Source: Desulfobacterales bacterium (GTDB lineage: Bacteria > Desulfobacterota > Desulfobacteria > Desulfobacterales > JAFDDL01). From it: 64,000 nt of DNA. Under the pieces are notes generated by a model, which had not been told where the DNA came from, did no database searches, and was given only the letters and a program-made list of their open reading frames with translations. Below, piece by piece: positions 37,709 to 45,360 of the stretch (within the stretch, counting starts at the first letter, position 1; each line of letters opens with the position of its first letter). The translations under genes were made by a program, and so were the position numbers. The stretch covers positions 1-64,000 of the forward strand of contig JAVEYW010000021.1 of assembly GCA_034003325.1 (NCBI GenBank), read 5' to 3'.

Positions 37709-37776
37709 CCGGCTTCGCCGGAAGTAGATAGCCGTCAGCAGTTGGAAACACTCGATGCCATCCAACACCTGCTGAC
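37709..37776 (-). repeat. two intercistronic hairpins between kinase and receiver-TPR genes
   Basis: Hairpin one: arms GTCAGCAG...TTGGA / TCCAA...CTGCTGAC spanning 37734-37776. Hairpin two: CCGGC-TTC-GCCGG at 37709-37721, followed at once by the AAGGAGG ribosome site. No T-run follows, so mRNA processing or stability control is more likely than termination. Confidence 0.55.
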
Positions 37777-37787
37777 TGCCTACTTTT

Positions 37788-39623
37788 TTACGCCACCGGC
37801 ACGGTAAAGGTAAACGTGCTACCATGGCCCACAGTCGATTCCACCCAGATCGCTCCACCGTGCGCGCGAACAATCTCCTTGCAAATGGCAAGCCCCAGCC
37901 CGGATCCGCCGGCCTCCCGCCCCTTTATCTTAACAAATTTCTGAAAAATCATTGATTGATATTCCGGGGCGATGCCGGGCCCGTCATCCTGCACGGACAA
38001 GTGCACGTTCAGCCCGATCCGGTGCGCCGCCAGTTGAATATGACCGCCCCTATTCACATACCGCAGGGCATTGGACACCAGATTGGTCAGCACCCAGGTA
38101 ATTTTGTTGGCATCCGCACGAATATCGGGCAGATCTTCCTCCGGCGCAAAAGAAAAGCCTACCGCTTTGATTTCCATCTGGTTTTTAAACACGGCCGCGA
38201 CATGCGCAAACAGGGGTTGCACGGGGACGCGCTCGAAGTCCATCTCGATCCGGCCCGCTTCGATTTTGGACAGGTCCAAAAGGTCGTTCACCAGGGCGTT
38301 CATTCGCTGAACTTCCTCACGAGCGGCCCGCAAAAGCACCCGGTCCTTCTCCTCAAGGCGGGGTTCGATCGTCTCCGTCAGCAATTCGATGCTCATTCCC
38401 AGGCTGGTCAGCGGCGTGCGCAATTCATGGGAAGCCGCCATCACAAAATCGCTTTTAAGCTGTTCGATCTCTTTCAGGCGCGTTACATCCCGAAGCAGCA
38501 GCACGATGCCGGTCAGGGTGCGCTCTTTTCCGCGAATGACGGTAACGGAAAACAAGAAGTGGCGGGATTGCGCGCCATCCATGAGCGTAATGATCCGCCG
38601 CTCATCGGAAAGCTTGGGGTTGACCTGTTTTTCAATGGTCTCGGCGATAAGCTCGCACACCCATGGCACCGGCAGAATATCCGCGCAGGATACGCCCGCA
38701 TGCTCGCTAAAGGGTAAATCCAGCAAGCGACGGCCGGCCGGATTAATGCCGACCATTTTAAGGCGAGTATCAAACACCACCAGCGCATCCTCGATACTGG
38801 ACAGGATCGCTTCCCCCTTGTTTTTTTCCGCAATGATCTGCTCGATATTCATTTCATGGTAACGGCCGAGTTGAGCTGCCATTCGGTTGAACTCGCCGGC
38901 AAGCCGGCCCAGCTCGTCCCCGCTTTCCACCGGCACCTGCACGCCGTAATCACCGGCGGAAATCTGTCTGGAAGCGTCCATGAAGCGCCGGATGGGGCGA
39001 ACAATACGCTCCGCAATAAACAAACTGAAGAGAACCGCCACCATAAGCGCCGCCGCCGCCACCATGGCCGTGGACCAGATGGCCCGGCCGGCGATGGCTT
39101 GCGCCTTAACACTGACGGCATACATTGTTTTTTCATTCAGCCGACGCAACCCGGTACATTCTTCGCGAATCTTGGCAAACAGCGGGTAGACCGTTTCCCA
39201 ATACATGCCAAGAGACGCGGCGCGCAGGGGGGATTCCACACCGGGCAAATCCGTCATCGCCGAAAACCATTGCCTGTATTTTGAGTAACCGGTCTCAATG
39301 GATTGGAGAAGCGCCGCTTCTCCCTGAATCGTGATGTTGTCTTTTGCACGGCCAAGCCACTCCAGAAACACCGCCTCATACTCACGATATTGGGCAACCC
39401 CTTTCCGATCATCCCCCAAAAACATCAGAAGAACACCGCTGTCCTGGCGCTCAAGGGCATCCAGCATGTTTTCGGCGGCCAGAATACTCCGGTAATTTTC
39501 GCGTAAAATCGCATCGGTCGCCGTCCCCAGGGAAACCAGGTTCACAACGGCCCATGCGACCACAAGCCCCATCAGCGCAAATGCAACGCCATATCCGGCC
39601 CAAATTTTATGTTTCAATGTCAT
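37788..39623 (-). CDS. KinB-like sensor histidine kinase
   Basis: About 611 aa. Membrane helix near the N-terminus, a periplasmic four-helix-type sensor region (about 30-170), second helix (TAMVAAAALMVAVLFSLFIAERI), HAMP domain (RPIRRFMDASRQISAGDYGVQ), PAS domain (EAILSSIEDALVVFDTRLKMVGINPAG), HisKA with the phospho-His in MAASHELRTPLTSLG, and HATPase with NLVSNALRY, DDGPGIAP and GGSGLGLAICKEIV. This layout is that of KinB. It heads an operon with the receiver-TPR and Trk genes. An ATG ten codons earlier has a good ribosome site but leaves only about 13 bases of leader from the sigma-54 promoter, so I prefer this start. Confidence 0.92.
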   Translation of the reverse strand: MTLKHKIWAGYGVAFALMGLVVAWAVVNLVSLGTATDAILRENYRSILAAENMLDALERQDSGVLLMFLGDDRKGVAQYREYEAVFLEWLGRAKDNITIQGEAALLQSIETGYSKYRQWFSAMTDLPGVESPLRAASLGMYWETVYPLFAKIREECTGLRRLNEKTMYAVSVKAQAIAGRAIWSTAMVAAAALMVAVLFSLFIAERIVRPIRRFMDASRQISAGDYGVQVPVESGDELGRLAGEFNRMAAQLGRYHEMNIEQIIAEKNKGEAILSSIEDALVVFDTRLKMVGINPAGRRLLDLPFSEHAGVSCADILPVPWVCELIAETIEKQVNPKLSDERRIITLMDGAQSRHFLFSVTVIRGKERTLTGIVLLLRDVTRLKEIEQLKSDFVMAASHELRTPLTSLGMSIELLTETIEPRLEEKDRVLLRAAREEVQRMNALVNDLLDLSKIEAGRIEMDFERVPVQPLFAHVAAVFKNQMEIKAVGFSFAPEEDLPDIRADANKITWVLTNLVSNALRYVNRGGHIQLAAHRIGLNVHLSVQDDGPGIAPEYQSMIFQKFVKIKGREAGGSGLGLAICKEIVRAHGGAIWVESTVGHGSTFTFTVPVA

Positions 39624-39675
39624 CAAACCAGCCACCTTGCGAGATAACTCCATGGGAAAAGCCCCTCCCGAACCA

Positions 39676-39692
39676 CAGCAAGTCTCATGCCT
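39676..39692 (-). promoter_or_regulatory. sigma-54 (-24/-12) promoter upstream of the kinase-Trk operon
   Basis: On the minus strand the sequence AGGCATGAGACTTGCT fits the RpoN consensus TGGCACG-N4-TTGCW, with the invariant GG and GC ten bases apart. Expected transcription start is near 39666. The adjacent upstream gene pair includes an NtrC-type activator, the class needed to fire such a promoter. Confidence 0.7.
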
Positions 39693-39783
39693 ATCATCGT
39701 ATTAATTTGAATTTTTTATATATTTAAAAAAATGAACACGGACGGCATACCTGCGGGTAACGAAACATCTTGAAATTTGCACG

Positions 39784-39811
39784 AAAAGCGCCTTGCATTG
39801 TGCAAGGGCGC
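39784..39811 (-). terminator. intrinsic terminator upstream of the sigma-54 promoter
   Basis: On the minus strand GCGCCCTTGCA pairs with TGCAAGGCGC around a CAA loop and is followed by TTTTCG. It would end transcription from the second kinase/NtrC operon. The inner dyad CCTTGCA-TTG-TGCAAGG (39791-39807) lies about 110 bases upstream of the -24/-12 promoter, so an enhancer site for the activator is an alternative reading. Confidence 0.6.
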
Positions 39812-39812
39812 A

Positions 39813-40012
39813 TCACGGAGGACAAATGCCGTTCAACCTTAAGGAAACCGCCTTAATCTGCCCGTCTGTGGCCCTGGTTAGAATTTTGAAACGATCCGCC
39901 GGAAAGGCCGCAATTCTGCCGTCAGTCAGTTCCATATATACCATCCAGCCTTCCGCCCATGCTTTAATCGCGGCAGACTCGCCAATGACATTTCTTTTGT
40001 TTTCGATTTCAT
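39813..40012 (-). pseudogene. DUF2442 protein remnant
   Basis: After the opening codons (MKSKTKEMSLAS) the frame shifts. In the next frame a clear DUF2442 core appears: AAIKAWAEGWMVYMELTDGRIAAFPADRF in two short stretches, then KILTRATDGQIKAVSLRLNG. It stops at ICPP, before the conserved tryptophan/LDEDL tail. The gene therefore has one frameshift and a lost C-terminus. DUF2442 genes usually sit behind a DUF4160 gene, as here, in pairs suspected to be toxin-antitoxin modules. Confidence 0.7.
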
Positions 40013-40233
40013 TGTTTTTCCCATCAGGAAATTTTGATTTTCAAAAATCAGTCTTTCAATTTTTCTGACATCTACAGGAGCAACCCCCTATTCCTTGCCA
40101 ATTGGACAGGCTGGAGCCAGAATTTACATTCTCCTTCGGGGGTATCTACATGAATAGGCTGGGGTTCTTTCCCTTCGTAGGAATAAATCGGAATAAAAAT
40201 GACCCTCCCGCATTTGCCCACAATCCACATCAT
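40013..40233 (-). pseudogene. DUF4160 protein remnant with a G-run frameshift
   Basis: From the ATG at 40233 the frame reads ...VIFIPIYSYEGKEPQPIHVD... and ...ECKFWLQPVQLARNRG, the DUF4160 pattern, and then stops after a run of five G (near 40084-40088). Adding one G restores VAPVDVRKIERLIFENQNFLM, the usual DUF4160 end. It is therefore a frameshifted gene, a phase-variable run, or a sequencing error. It lies 28 bases after the NtrC-type gene on the same strand. Confidence 0.7.
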
Positions 40234-40261
40234 CGGGAAGTCTTCTCCCGCTTCAGCCGGA

Positions 40262-41587
40262 TCAGGTCAACTGATATTTTTTACGTTTGCGCCACAGGGT
40301 GGCCGGGTCAATGCCCAGCACCCGGGCCGCCTCTTCGAGCGAGGACGTATGCAACATCACCTGCTGAATATGCAACCGTTCAATTTCCGCCAGACTCCCC
40401 AACGGCCCATCGCATTCGCCGGCCAAATGGAAATTCGCGATATGAGGAGATAGATCGGCCAGGGTCAGCTCATTGCCGGCCGCCATGATCACCGCGCGCT
40501 CCATGGTGTTGACAAGCTCCCGGACATTACCGGGCCATGGATAATCCCGCAGGCGCTGCATGACATCGGGATGACAGCTTCGGACCGCCTTGCCGTTGAC
40601 GCCGGCCGAGCGTTTTAAATAATGTTCCGCCAATAGTTGAATGTCTTCGGGCCGTTCCCGCAAAGGGGGCAGGAATAATTCCAGCACGTTGAGCCGAAAA
40701 TACAGATCTTCCCGAAAGGCCCCTTCCCGGACCAGTTCGTCCAGATCCTTGTTCGTCGCCGCCAGAATGCGCACATCCACGGTATGGAGTTTCGGATCGC
40801 CGACCCGTTCGTATTCCCGATGCTGAATAAAGCGAAGCAGCTTTCCCTGAACCGAAACCGGAATCTCCGAGACTTCATCCAGAAAGACGGTGCCGCCGTC
40901 GGCCATCTTGAGTTTCCCCACCTTATCGCGCAGAGCGCCCGTGAAAGCCCCCCTCACATGACCGAATAAATCACTTTCCAAAAGGCTCTCCTGAAGAGCC
41001 GCGCAGTCGACCGTGACAAAAGCCCCTTCCGCCCGCGGGCTCCAGTCGTGAATCAAGTGCGCGAGCAATCCCTTGCCGGTTCCACTTTCCCCGCTGATAA
41101 GAATAATCGCCGCGGAATCGGCCGCCTGTCGCGCCGTTTGCAGCACTTTTTGCATACCACGGTTTCGTGTCAGAATGCCGCCTTCGAAAAACACGCCTTT
41201 AAGAACGGCAATTTCCATCTCCATCTCGTGGAACCGGTTGAGGCGCTCCAGAATCAGATCGAGCTGACCCGGCACAAAGGGCTTGGGCAGATAATCGAAC
41301 GCGCCCATCTTGACCGCGCTGACCGCCGTTTCGATCGTCGCATAAGCCGTTATCATCAGCACTTGCGTTTTCGTCCCGAAAGAGACGATATCTTTTAGCA
41401 CCGTCAAACCGTCCCGGTCCGGTAGTTTCATGTCCAGCAGCACCAGGTCCGGTGCTTCGCGGCGAAATTGCAGCAGGCCCTGCTCACCCGATGCCGCCGT
41501 CATCGTCAGAAATCCCTTATCCTCAAGATACATTTCCAGGGTGGTTAAAATGTTGCGGTCATCATCAATGATCAGTGCTTTTTTCAC
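40262..41587 (-). CDS. NtrC-family sigma-54-dependent response regulator
   Basis: 441 aa. Receiver domain with phospho-Asp in LVLLDMKLPDRDG and Lys in LPKPFVPG. AAA+ domain with Walker A GESGTGKGLLAHLIH, the sigma-54 contact loop GAFTGA, Walker B GGTVFLDEVSE and R-finger region RILAATNKDLDELVREG. C-terminal Fis-type helix-turn-helix (LHTSSLEEAARVLGIDPATLWRKRKKY). The best match in layout is AlgB/NtrC. It is in one operon with the kinase upstream (10 bases apart). Its likely target is the -24/-12 promoter at 39676-39692. Confidence 0.95.
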   Translation of the reverse strand: MKKALIIDDDRNILTTLEMYLEDKGFLTMTAASGEQGLLQFRREAPDLVLLDMKLPDRDGLTVLKDIVSFGTKTQVLMITAYATIETAVSAVKMGAFDYLPKPFVPGQLDLILERLNRFHEMEMEIAVLKGVFFEGGILTRNRGMQKVLQTARQAADSAAIILISGESGTGKGLLAHLIHDWSPRAEGAFVTVDCAALQESLLESDLFGHVRGAFTGALRDKVGKLKMADGGTVFLDEVSEIPVSVQGKLLRFIQHREYERVGDPKLHTVDVRILAATNKDLDELVREGAFREDLYFRLNVLELFLPPLRERPEDIQLLAEHYLKRSAGVNGKAVRSCHPDVMQRLRDYPWPGNVRELVNTMERAVIMAAGNELTLADLSPHIANFHLAGECDGPLGSLAEIERLHIQQVMLHTSSLEEAARVLGIDPATLWRKRKKYQLT

Positions 41588-41597
41588 TTGTCTCCCC

Positions 41598-43121
41598 CTA
41601 AGACGCCGGTATCCAAAATGTAAAGGTAGTGCCTTCCCCCAGCCGGCTTTTTACTTCCACATCGCCGCCGTGCTGCTCGATGATATCCTTGACGATGGCG
41701 AGCCCGAGACCGATGGTGCCGCTTTTGCCGCGTTCGGAAAACTGGGTGAACCGATCGAAAATATGCGGCAGATATTTCGGATCGATGCCGCTGCCCGTAT
41801 CCGTGCACTGAAAATAAAAGCGGCCGCCACGCTTGAAAACCTTCAATTCGATGCGGCCGCCCGGGCCGGTGTAGCGCAGGGCGTTTCCCACGAGGTTCGT
41901 TATCACCCAGGGAAACCGGAATGAATCGATCGTCACCTGCGGCAGGGGTTCCGATATCTCGATGTCGAGGTGAATGCCCTTTTCTTCCGCCTGGTTGCGC
42001 AAGGGGGCGATGCACTCACGAATCACGACATTGATGTCCAGGGTTTCCTTTGGCCGGGGCCGCGACATGGCCTCCAGCCGGGATATATCGACCAGCTCAT
42101 TGATGAGCGCTGCGAGCCGCGTGCAATCCTCATATGCGGTGGCCACGAGCTTGGCCCGTTTCTCCGCATTCAGCGCATCACCTCGCGCATGCAGCATGCC
42201 CGTGCTCATCGCCAGGGAGGTCATGGGCGTTTTAAGTTGGTGGGAAATATCGGCGATAAAGCGGCCCTTGGCCTCTTCACTGTGCCGGACCTTCTCTTTT
42301 TCCCCTGCCAGAATATCGTCCCGGTGGTGGTCATACTGCTCAAGGCGGGTAAACAGCCGGTTGAAGGAATCCGCCAAATACCCGATCTCATCGCCGGCCT
42401 GCACGTTGACCACCGGATAAACCCCGCTGCCTTCCCGCATGCCGGAAAGCCGATTCGCCAGCATCATGATCGGCCGGCCGATCCGATAGGACAAAAAGAC
42501 GCTCAATGCCAAAATAGCGACGATGATACTGCCGAAAAGCAGGGCGGCCTGCCGTTGCGCCCGGTGAGCCAGAAGCCGGGTCTGCAGTTCCGCCCGCTCC
42601 ATCGCCCCTTCGTTGAGACGCACCAGATCGTCAAGACGTCGCACCAGCTCCGCGGTCAATGACAAAAAAGGGACAAAACGGTCCGAGGTCCAAGGATTTC
42701 CCGCCGCCCGGTTCAAGGACATCACAAGCGGTTCATACCTGCCGTAGCCTGTCAACAGGGTTTCGACCAGCTCGCGTTCCCCGTCCTCGGTGATGTTTTC
42801 CCGGCAAATATGGAGATTGGCGGAGATGCGCCGAAGGGTTTCTTCCGGAATGACGGCGATCGATGGCCGCTGAGGCATTTGCACCAGCAGCGGATTGCGT
42901 GCCTCTTCCAGCGCGGATCGGGCCGCCTGCGCAGCCCGAATGCTTTTATAGTTTTTGGACAGAATTTGCTCGGCGCTGTCACCCAGTGAGTTTAAATACT
43001 GGTGATTGAGCAAGGCGGCAATCAGCAAGGTCAATGTTGGAATCAGGCTCACGACAAAGATTTTAAACCATATGGGATACCGAACCGATCGGCCGGTACC
43101 GTTACTCGGGTTTTCCTGCAT
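41598..43121 (-). CDS. sensor histidine kinase paired with the NtrC-type regulator
   Basis: 507 aa. Membrane helix at about 20-42 (FVVSLIPTLTLLIAALL), periplasmic helical sensor region, second helix (AALLFGSIIVAILALSVFLSYRIGRP), HAMP domain, HisKA with ADISHQLKTPMTSLAMS and HATPase with NLVGNALRYTGPG, DTGSGIDPKYLP and TIGLGLAIVKDIIEQHGG. Ten bases separate it from the response-regulator gene, so the two form a two-component system. The input signal is unknown. No potassium-sensor (KdpD) domain is present. Confidence 0.93.
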   Translation of the reverse strand: MQENPSNGTGRSVRYPIWFKIFVVSLIPTLTLLIAALLNHQYLNSLGDSAEQILSKNYKSIRAAQAARSALEEARNPLLVQMPQRPSIAVIPEETLRRISANLHICRENITEDGERELVETLLTGYGRYEPLVMSLNRAAGNPWTSDRFVPFLSLTAELVRRLDDLVRLNEGAMERAELQTRLLAHRAQRQAALLFGSIIVAILALSVFLSYRIGRPIMMLANRLSGMREGSGVYPVVNVQAGDEIGYLADSFNRLFTRLEQYDHHRDDILAGEKEKVRHSEEAKGRFIADISHQLKTPMTSLAMSTGMLHARGDALNAEKRAKLVATAYEDCTRLAALINELVDISRLEAMSRPRPKETLDINVVIRECIAPLRNQAEEKGIHLDIEISEPLPQVTIDSFRFPWVITNLVGNALRYTGPGGRIELKVFKRGGRFYFQCTDTGSGIDPKYLPHIFDRFTQFSERGKSGTIGLGLAIVKDIIEQHGGDVEVKSRLGEGTTFTFWIPAS

Positions 43122-43158
43122 TTGCCGCCGCCGTCAACATGAGTGAATCGATCAGCGC

Positions 43159-43223
43159 CGTTATTACATATTCCGGCGATATTTTCCACCCACTTCGTGC
43201 AGCGCGCGGGTAATTTAGCCGAG
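43159..43223. repeat. left 65-bp direct repeat of the restriction island (copy of icmF 3' end)
   Basis: Matches 49145-49209 in the same orientation at 64 of 65 positions (A at 43217 versus G at 49203). The right copy is the last 60 bases of icmF and its stop codons; this left copy has no gene attached. It marks the left edge of the inserted restriction-modification genes. Confidence 0.95.
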
Positions 43224-43463
43224 ACCGCCCGGAAGCAGGGTGAAGCTTAAAAACGCCTTGAAAATAAAAGAATTATATCATAAGGTTCCAAACTTATCTC
43301 AGTTCGATGCCTATCGATAATTCTGTTGCGGAGGAGTTGAGCTAATAACCGAATCCCGCGCGGACGAAGTGGATCGGCAGCGTAAGATATGGAACCCGTA
43401 TTTTTTCATTGGAGAATTGAAGATGCGGCACTTTGATGATGGTCCCCTTGCTCGGCGGAATTA
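43224..43463. other. 240-base spacer at the island's left edge
   Basis: AT-rich start, then a stretch (43341-43440) that can be read as a peptide with VDRQRKIWNPYFFIGE but without a convincing start. It is possibly decayed coding sequence. No promoter is assigned. Confidence 0.35.
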
Positions 43464-43718
43464 TTGTGCCGTGCGACCCCCCAGGAATTTATTTCCATAT
43501 GGGATCAGAAAAAAACCATCGGCAATTTGATCGGGCAAGGTAATAACGTCAAATTGCCCCCCCCCCAACATTTGGAGAAAGGGCCGGAGGGTATTCTGAA
43601 GGACCTGGAAGAACTGGGACTGATTCAAAGACTGAGAGACGGCCGTATTCAGATGCCGGACGTCTATCGGATTGCCTTCGGTCTGGGACACAAAGGCGGG
43701 GTCAAACCGCTCAAGTAG
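43464..43718 (+). pseudogene. C-terminal fragment of an unknown island protein
   Basis: A frame of 84 codons without a good start signal. Its second half (GPEGILKDLEELGLIQRLRDGRIQMPDVYRIAFGLGHKGGVKPLK, read in parts) looks like the winged-helix end of a longer protein, with DGRIxMPDVYRI as the most conserved part. It ends five bases before the methyltransferase start region, so it may be what is left of an upstream component such as an ATPase of the restriction operon. Family unknown. Confidence 0.45.
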
Positions 43719-43725
43719 GAGAATG

Positions 43726-45360
43726 ATGTCTAAAAAACAAAAACTGGAGCTGACCTGGATCGGAAAAGAGAATCGCCCCAAGCTGGAACCGCGTATTTTA
43801 CTGGAAGATCCAGAAAGGTCATATCATGCCAGGCACCGGGTGTTGGATAAGGATATTTTTAACAACCGGCTTATCTTTGGTGACAATCTGCTGGCGTTGA
43901 AGGCGTTGGAGCATGAGTTCGCGGGGAAGGTGAAATGTGTGTTTATCGATCCGCCATACAATACAGGCAGTGCTTTTGAGCAGTATGACGACGGCATGGA
44001 ACACTCCGTATGGCTTTCCTTGATGCGCGATCGGTTGGAAATTATCCAGCGGCTGGTGTCGGAAGATGGTTCGCTCTGGATCACTATCGATGATAATGAA
44101 GCACATTACCTTAAGGTTATGTGCGATGAAATTTTTAGAAGGGTGAACTTCGTCGCAACTTGTGTATGGGAAAAAGATAAGGGAGGGCGCGGAGATGCTG
44201 ATATTTCTCTATCTCATGACAATATTTTGGTGTATGCCAAAAACCGCTCGACCTGGTCTCTGTCCAGAAACTTGATGCCACGGACTGAAACACAACTGAG
44301 CAGGTTTAAAAACCCTGACAATGATCCACATGGCCCATGGAGGCAGGGTGATGACGGTACCGCTAAAAGCGGAACGGAAAAACAGCGATTTCCAGTAACC
44401 CTCCCATCGGGGCGTGTCGTTACACCGCCTCCAGGTAGGTACTGGGCATTTGCTCAAAATACCCTAGAAAAAGCTATAGTTGAGGAGCGCGCTTACTTTG
44501 GGGCGGATGGAAATCGTCTCCCAATTATTAAAAGATATTTAAACGGGGTGCGAGAAGGTGTTGCCCCTCGTACATGGTGGTCAGCAGATGATGTTGGAAC
44601 TAATCAACAGGCGAAGAGAGATCACCTCAATAAGCTCCTTGAAGGTATAGAACCATTTGCGACGCCGAAACCTGAAGGTCTTCTTCATAGAATTATTCAT
44701 ATCGCCACCAACCCCGGCGACCTCGTCCTCGACTCCTTCGCCGGTTCCGGAACCACCGGCGCGGTAGCTCACAAAATGGGCCGACGCTGGATCATGGTGG
44801 AGCTGGGCGAGCATTGCCACACCCATATCATCCCGCGTCTGAAAAAAGTGATCGATGGAGAGGACCCCGGTGGGATCACCAAGGCGGTCAACTGGAGGGG
44901 CGGCGGCGGATTTCGTTATTATCGCCTGGCGCCGTCGCTGCTGGAAAAGGATAAATGGGGCAACTGGGTCGTCAATAAAACCTATAACGCCGCCATGCTG
45001 GCCGAAGCCCTGTGCAAGTTGGAGGGATTCACCTATGCGCCCAGCGATTCGATCTACTGGCAGCATGGCTATTCCACCGAGCAGGATTTCATCTATGTGA
45101 CTACGGCCAACCTGACCCACGACCAGTTGCAACAGCTCTCGGATGAGGTGGGATCGGGGCGAACACTCCTGGTGCTCTGCACGGCTTTTCGCGCCCGGGC
45201 CGACCAATACCCCAATTTGACCGTGAAAAAGATCCCGAATCAGGTGCTTTCCCGCTGCGAATGGGGCCACGATGACTACAGTCTGCGGGTCGAAAACCTG
45301 CCCCAGGCGCCGTCGCCCAAGGGACAGCTTTCGCTGTTCGGCAGATCGGAGGTGTCATGA
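43726..45360 (+). CDS. type III-like site-specific DNA methyltransferase (Mod)
   Basis: 544 aa, amino-methyltransferase of the beta order: motif IV DPPYNTGSAFEQYDDG comes before the AdoMet-binding motif LDSFAGSGTTGAVAHKMGRR. The recognition domain would be the variable middle part (about 140-300). The C-terminal region (about 400-540) is of the kind found in Mod proteins. Two ATGs in a row are possible; TAGGAG favours the second. It overlaps the DUF1016 nuclease gene by four bases, so the three restriction genes form one operon. By inference it protects the host DNA against the helicase-nuclease encoded two genes on. Confidence 0.93.
   Translation: MSKKQKLELTWIGKENRPKLEPRILLEDPERSYHARHRVLDKDIFNNRLIFGDNLLALKALEHEFAGKVKCVFIDPPYNTGSAFEQYDDGMEHSVWLSLMRDRLEIIQRLVSEDGSLWITIDDNEAHYLKVMCDEIFRRVNFVATCVWEKDKGGRGDADISLSHDNILVYAKNRSTWSLSRNLMPRTETQLSRFKNPDNDPHGPWRQGDDGTAKSGTEKQRFPVTLPSGRVVTPPPGRYWAFAQNTLEKAIVEERAYFGADGNRLPIIKRYLNGVREGVAPRTWWSADDVGTNQQAKRDHLNKLLEGIEPFATPKPEGLLHRIIHIATNPGDLVLDSFAGSGTTGAVAHKMGRRWIMVELGEHCHTHIIPRLKKVIDGEDPGGITKAVNWRGGGGFRYYRLAPSLLEKDKWGNWVVNKTYNAAMLAEALCKLEGFTYAPSDSIYWQHGYSTEQDFIYVTTANLTHDQLQQLSDEVGSGRTLLVLCTAFRARADQYPNLTVKKIPNQVLSRCEWGHDDYSLRVENLPQAPSPKGQLSLFGRSEVS

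Noticed and set aside
39791..39807. Dyad CCTTGCA-TTG-TGCAAGG as an activator enhancer site
   Set aside because: Its extended stem is followed by TTTT on the minus strand, so an intrinsic terminator is the simpler reading; kept only as an alternative.
39793..40068. Plus-strand 91-codon frame with a GGAGG-like site near 39817
   Set aside because: The opposite strand carries clearly recognisable DUF2442 and DUF4160 remnants, which explains this frame as a shadow.
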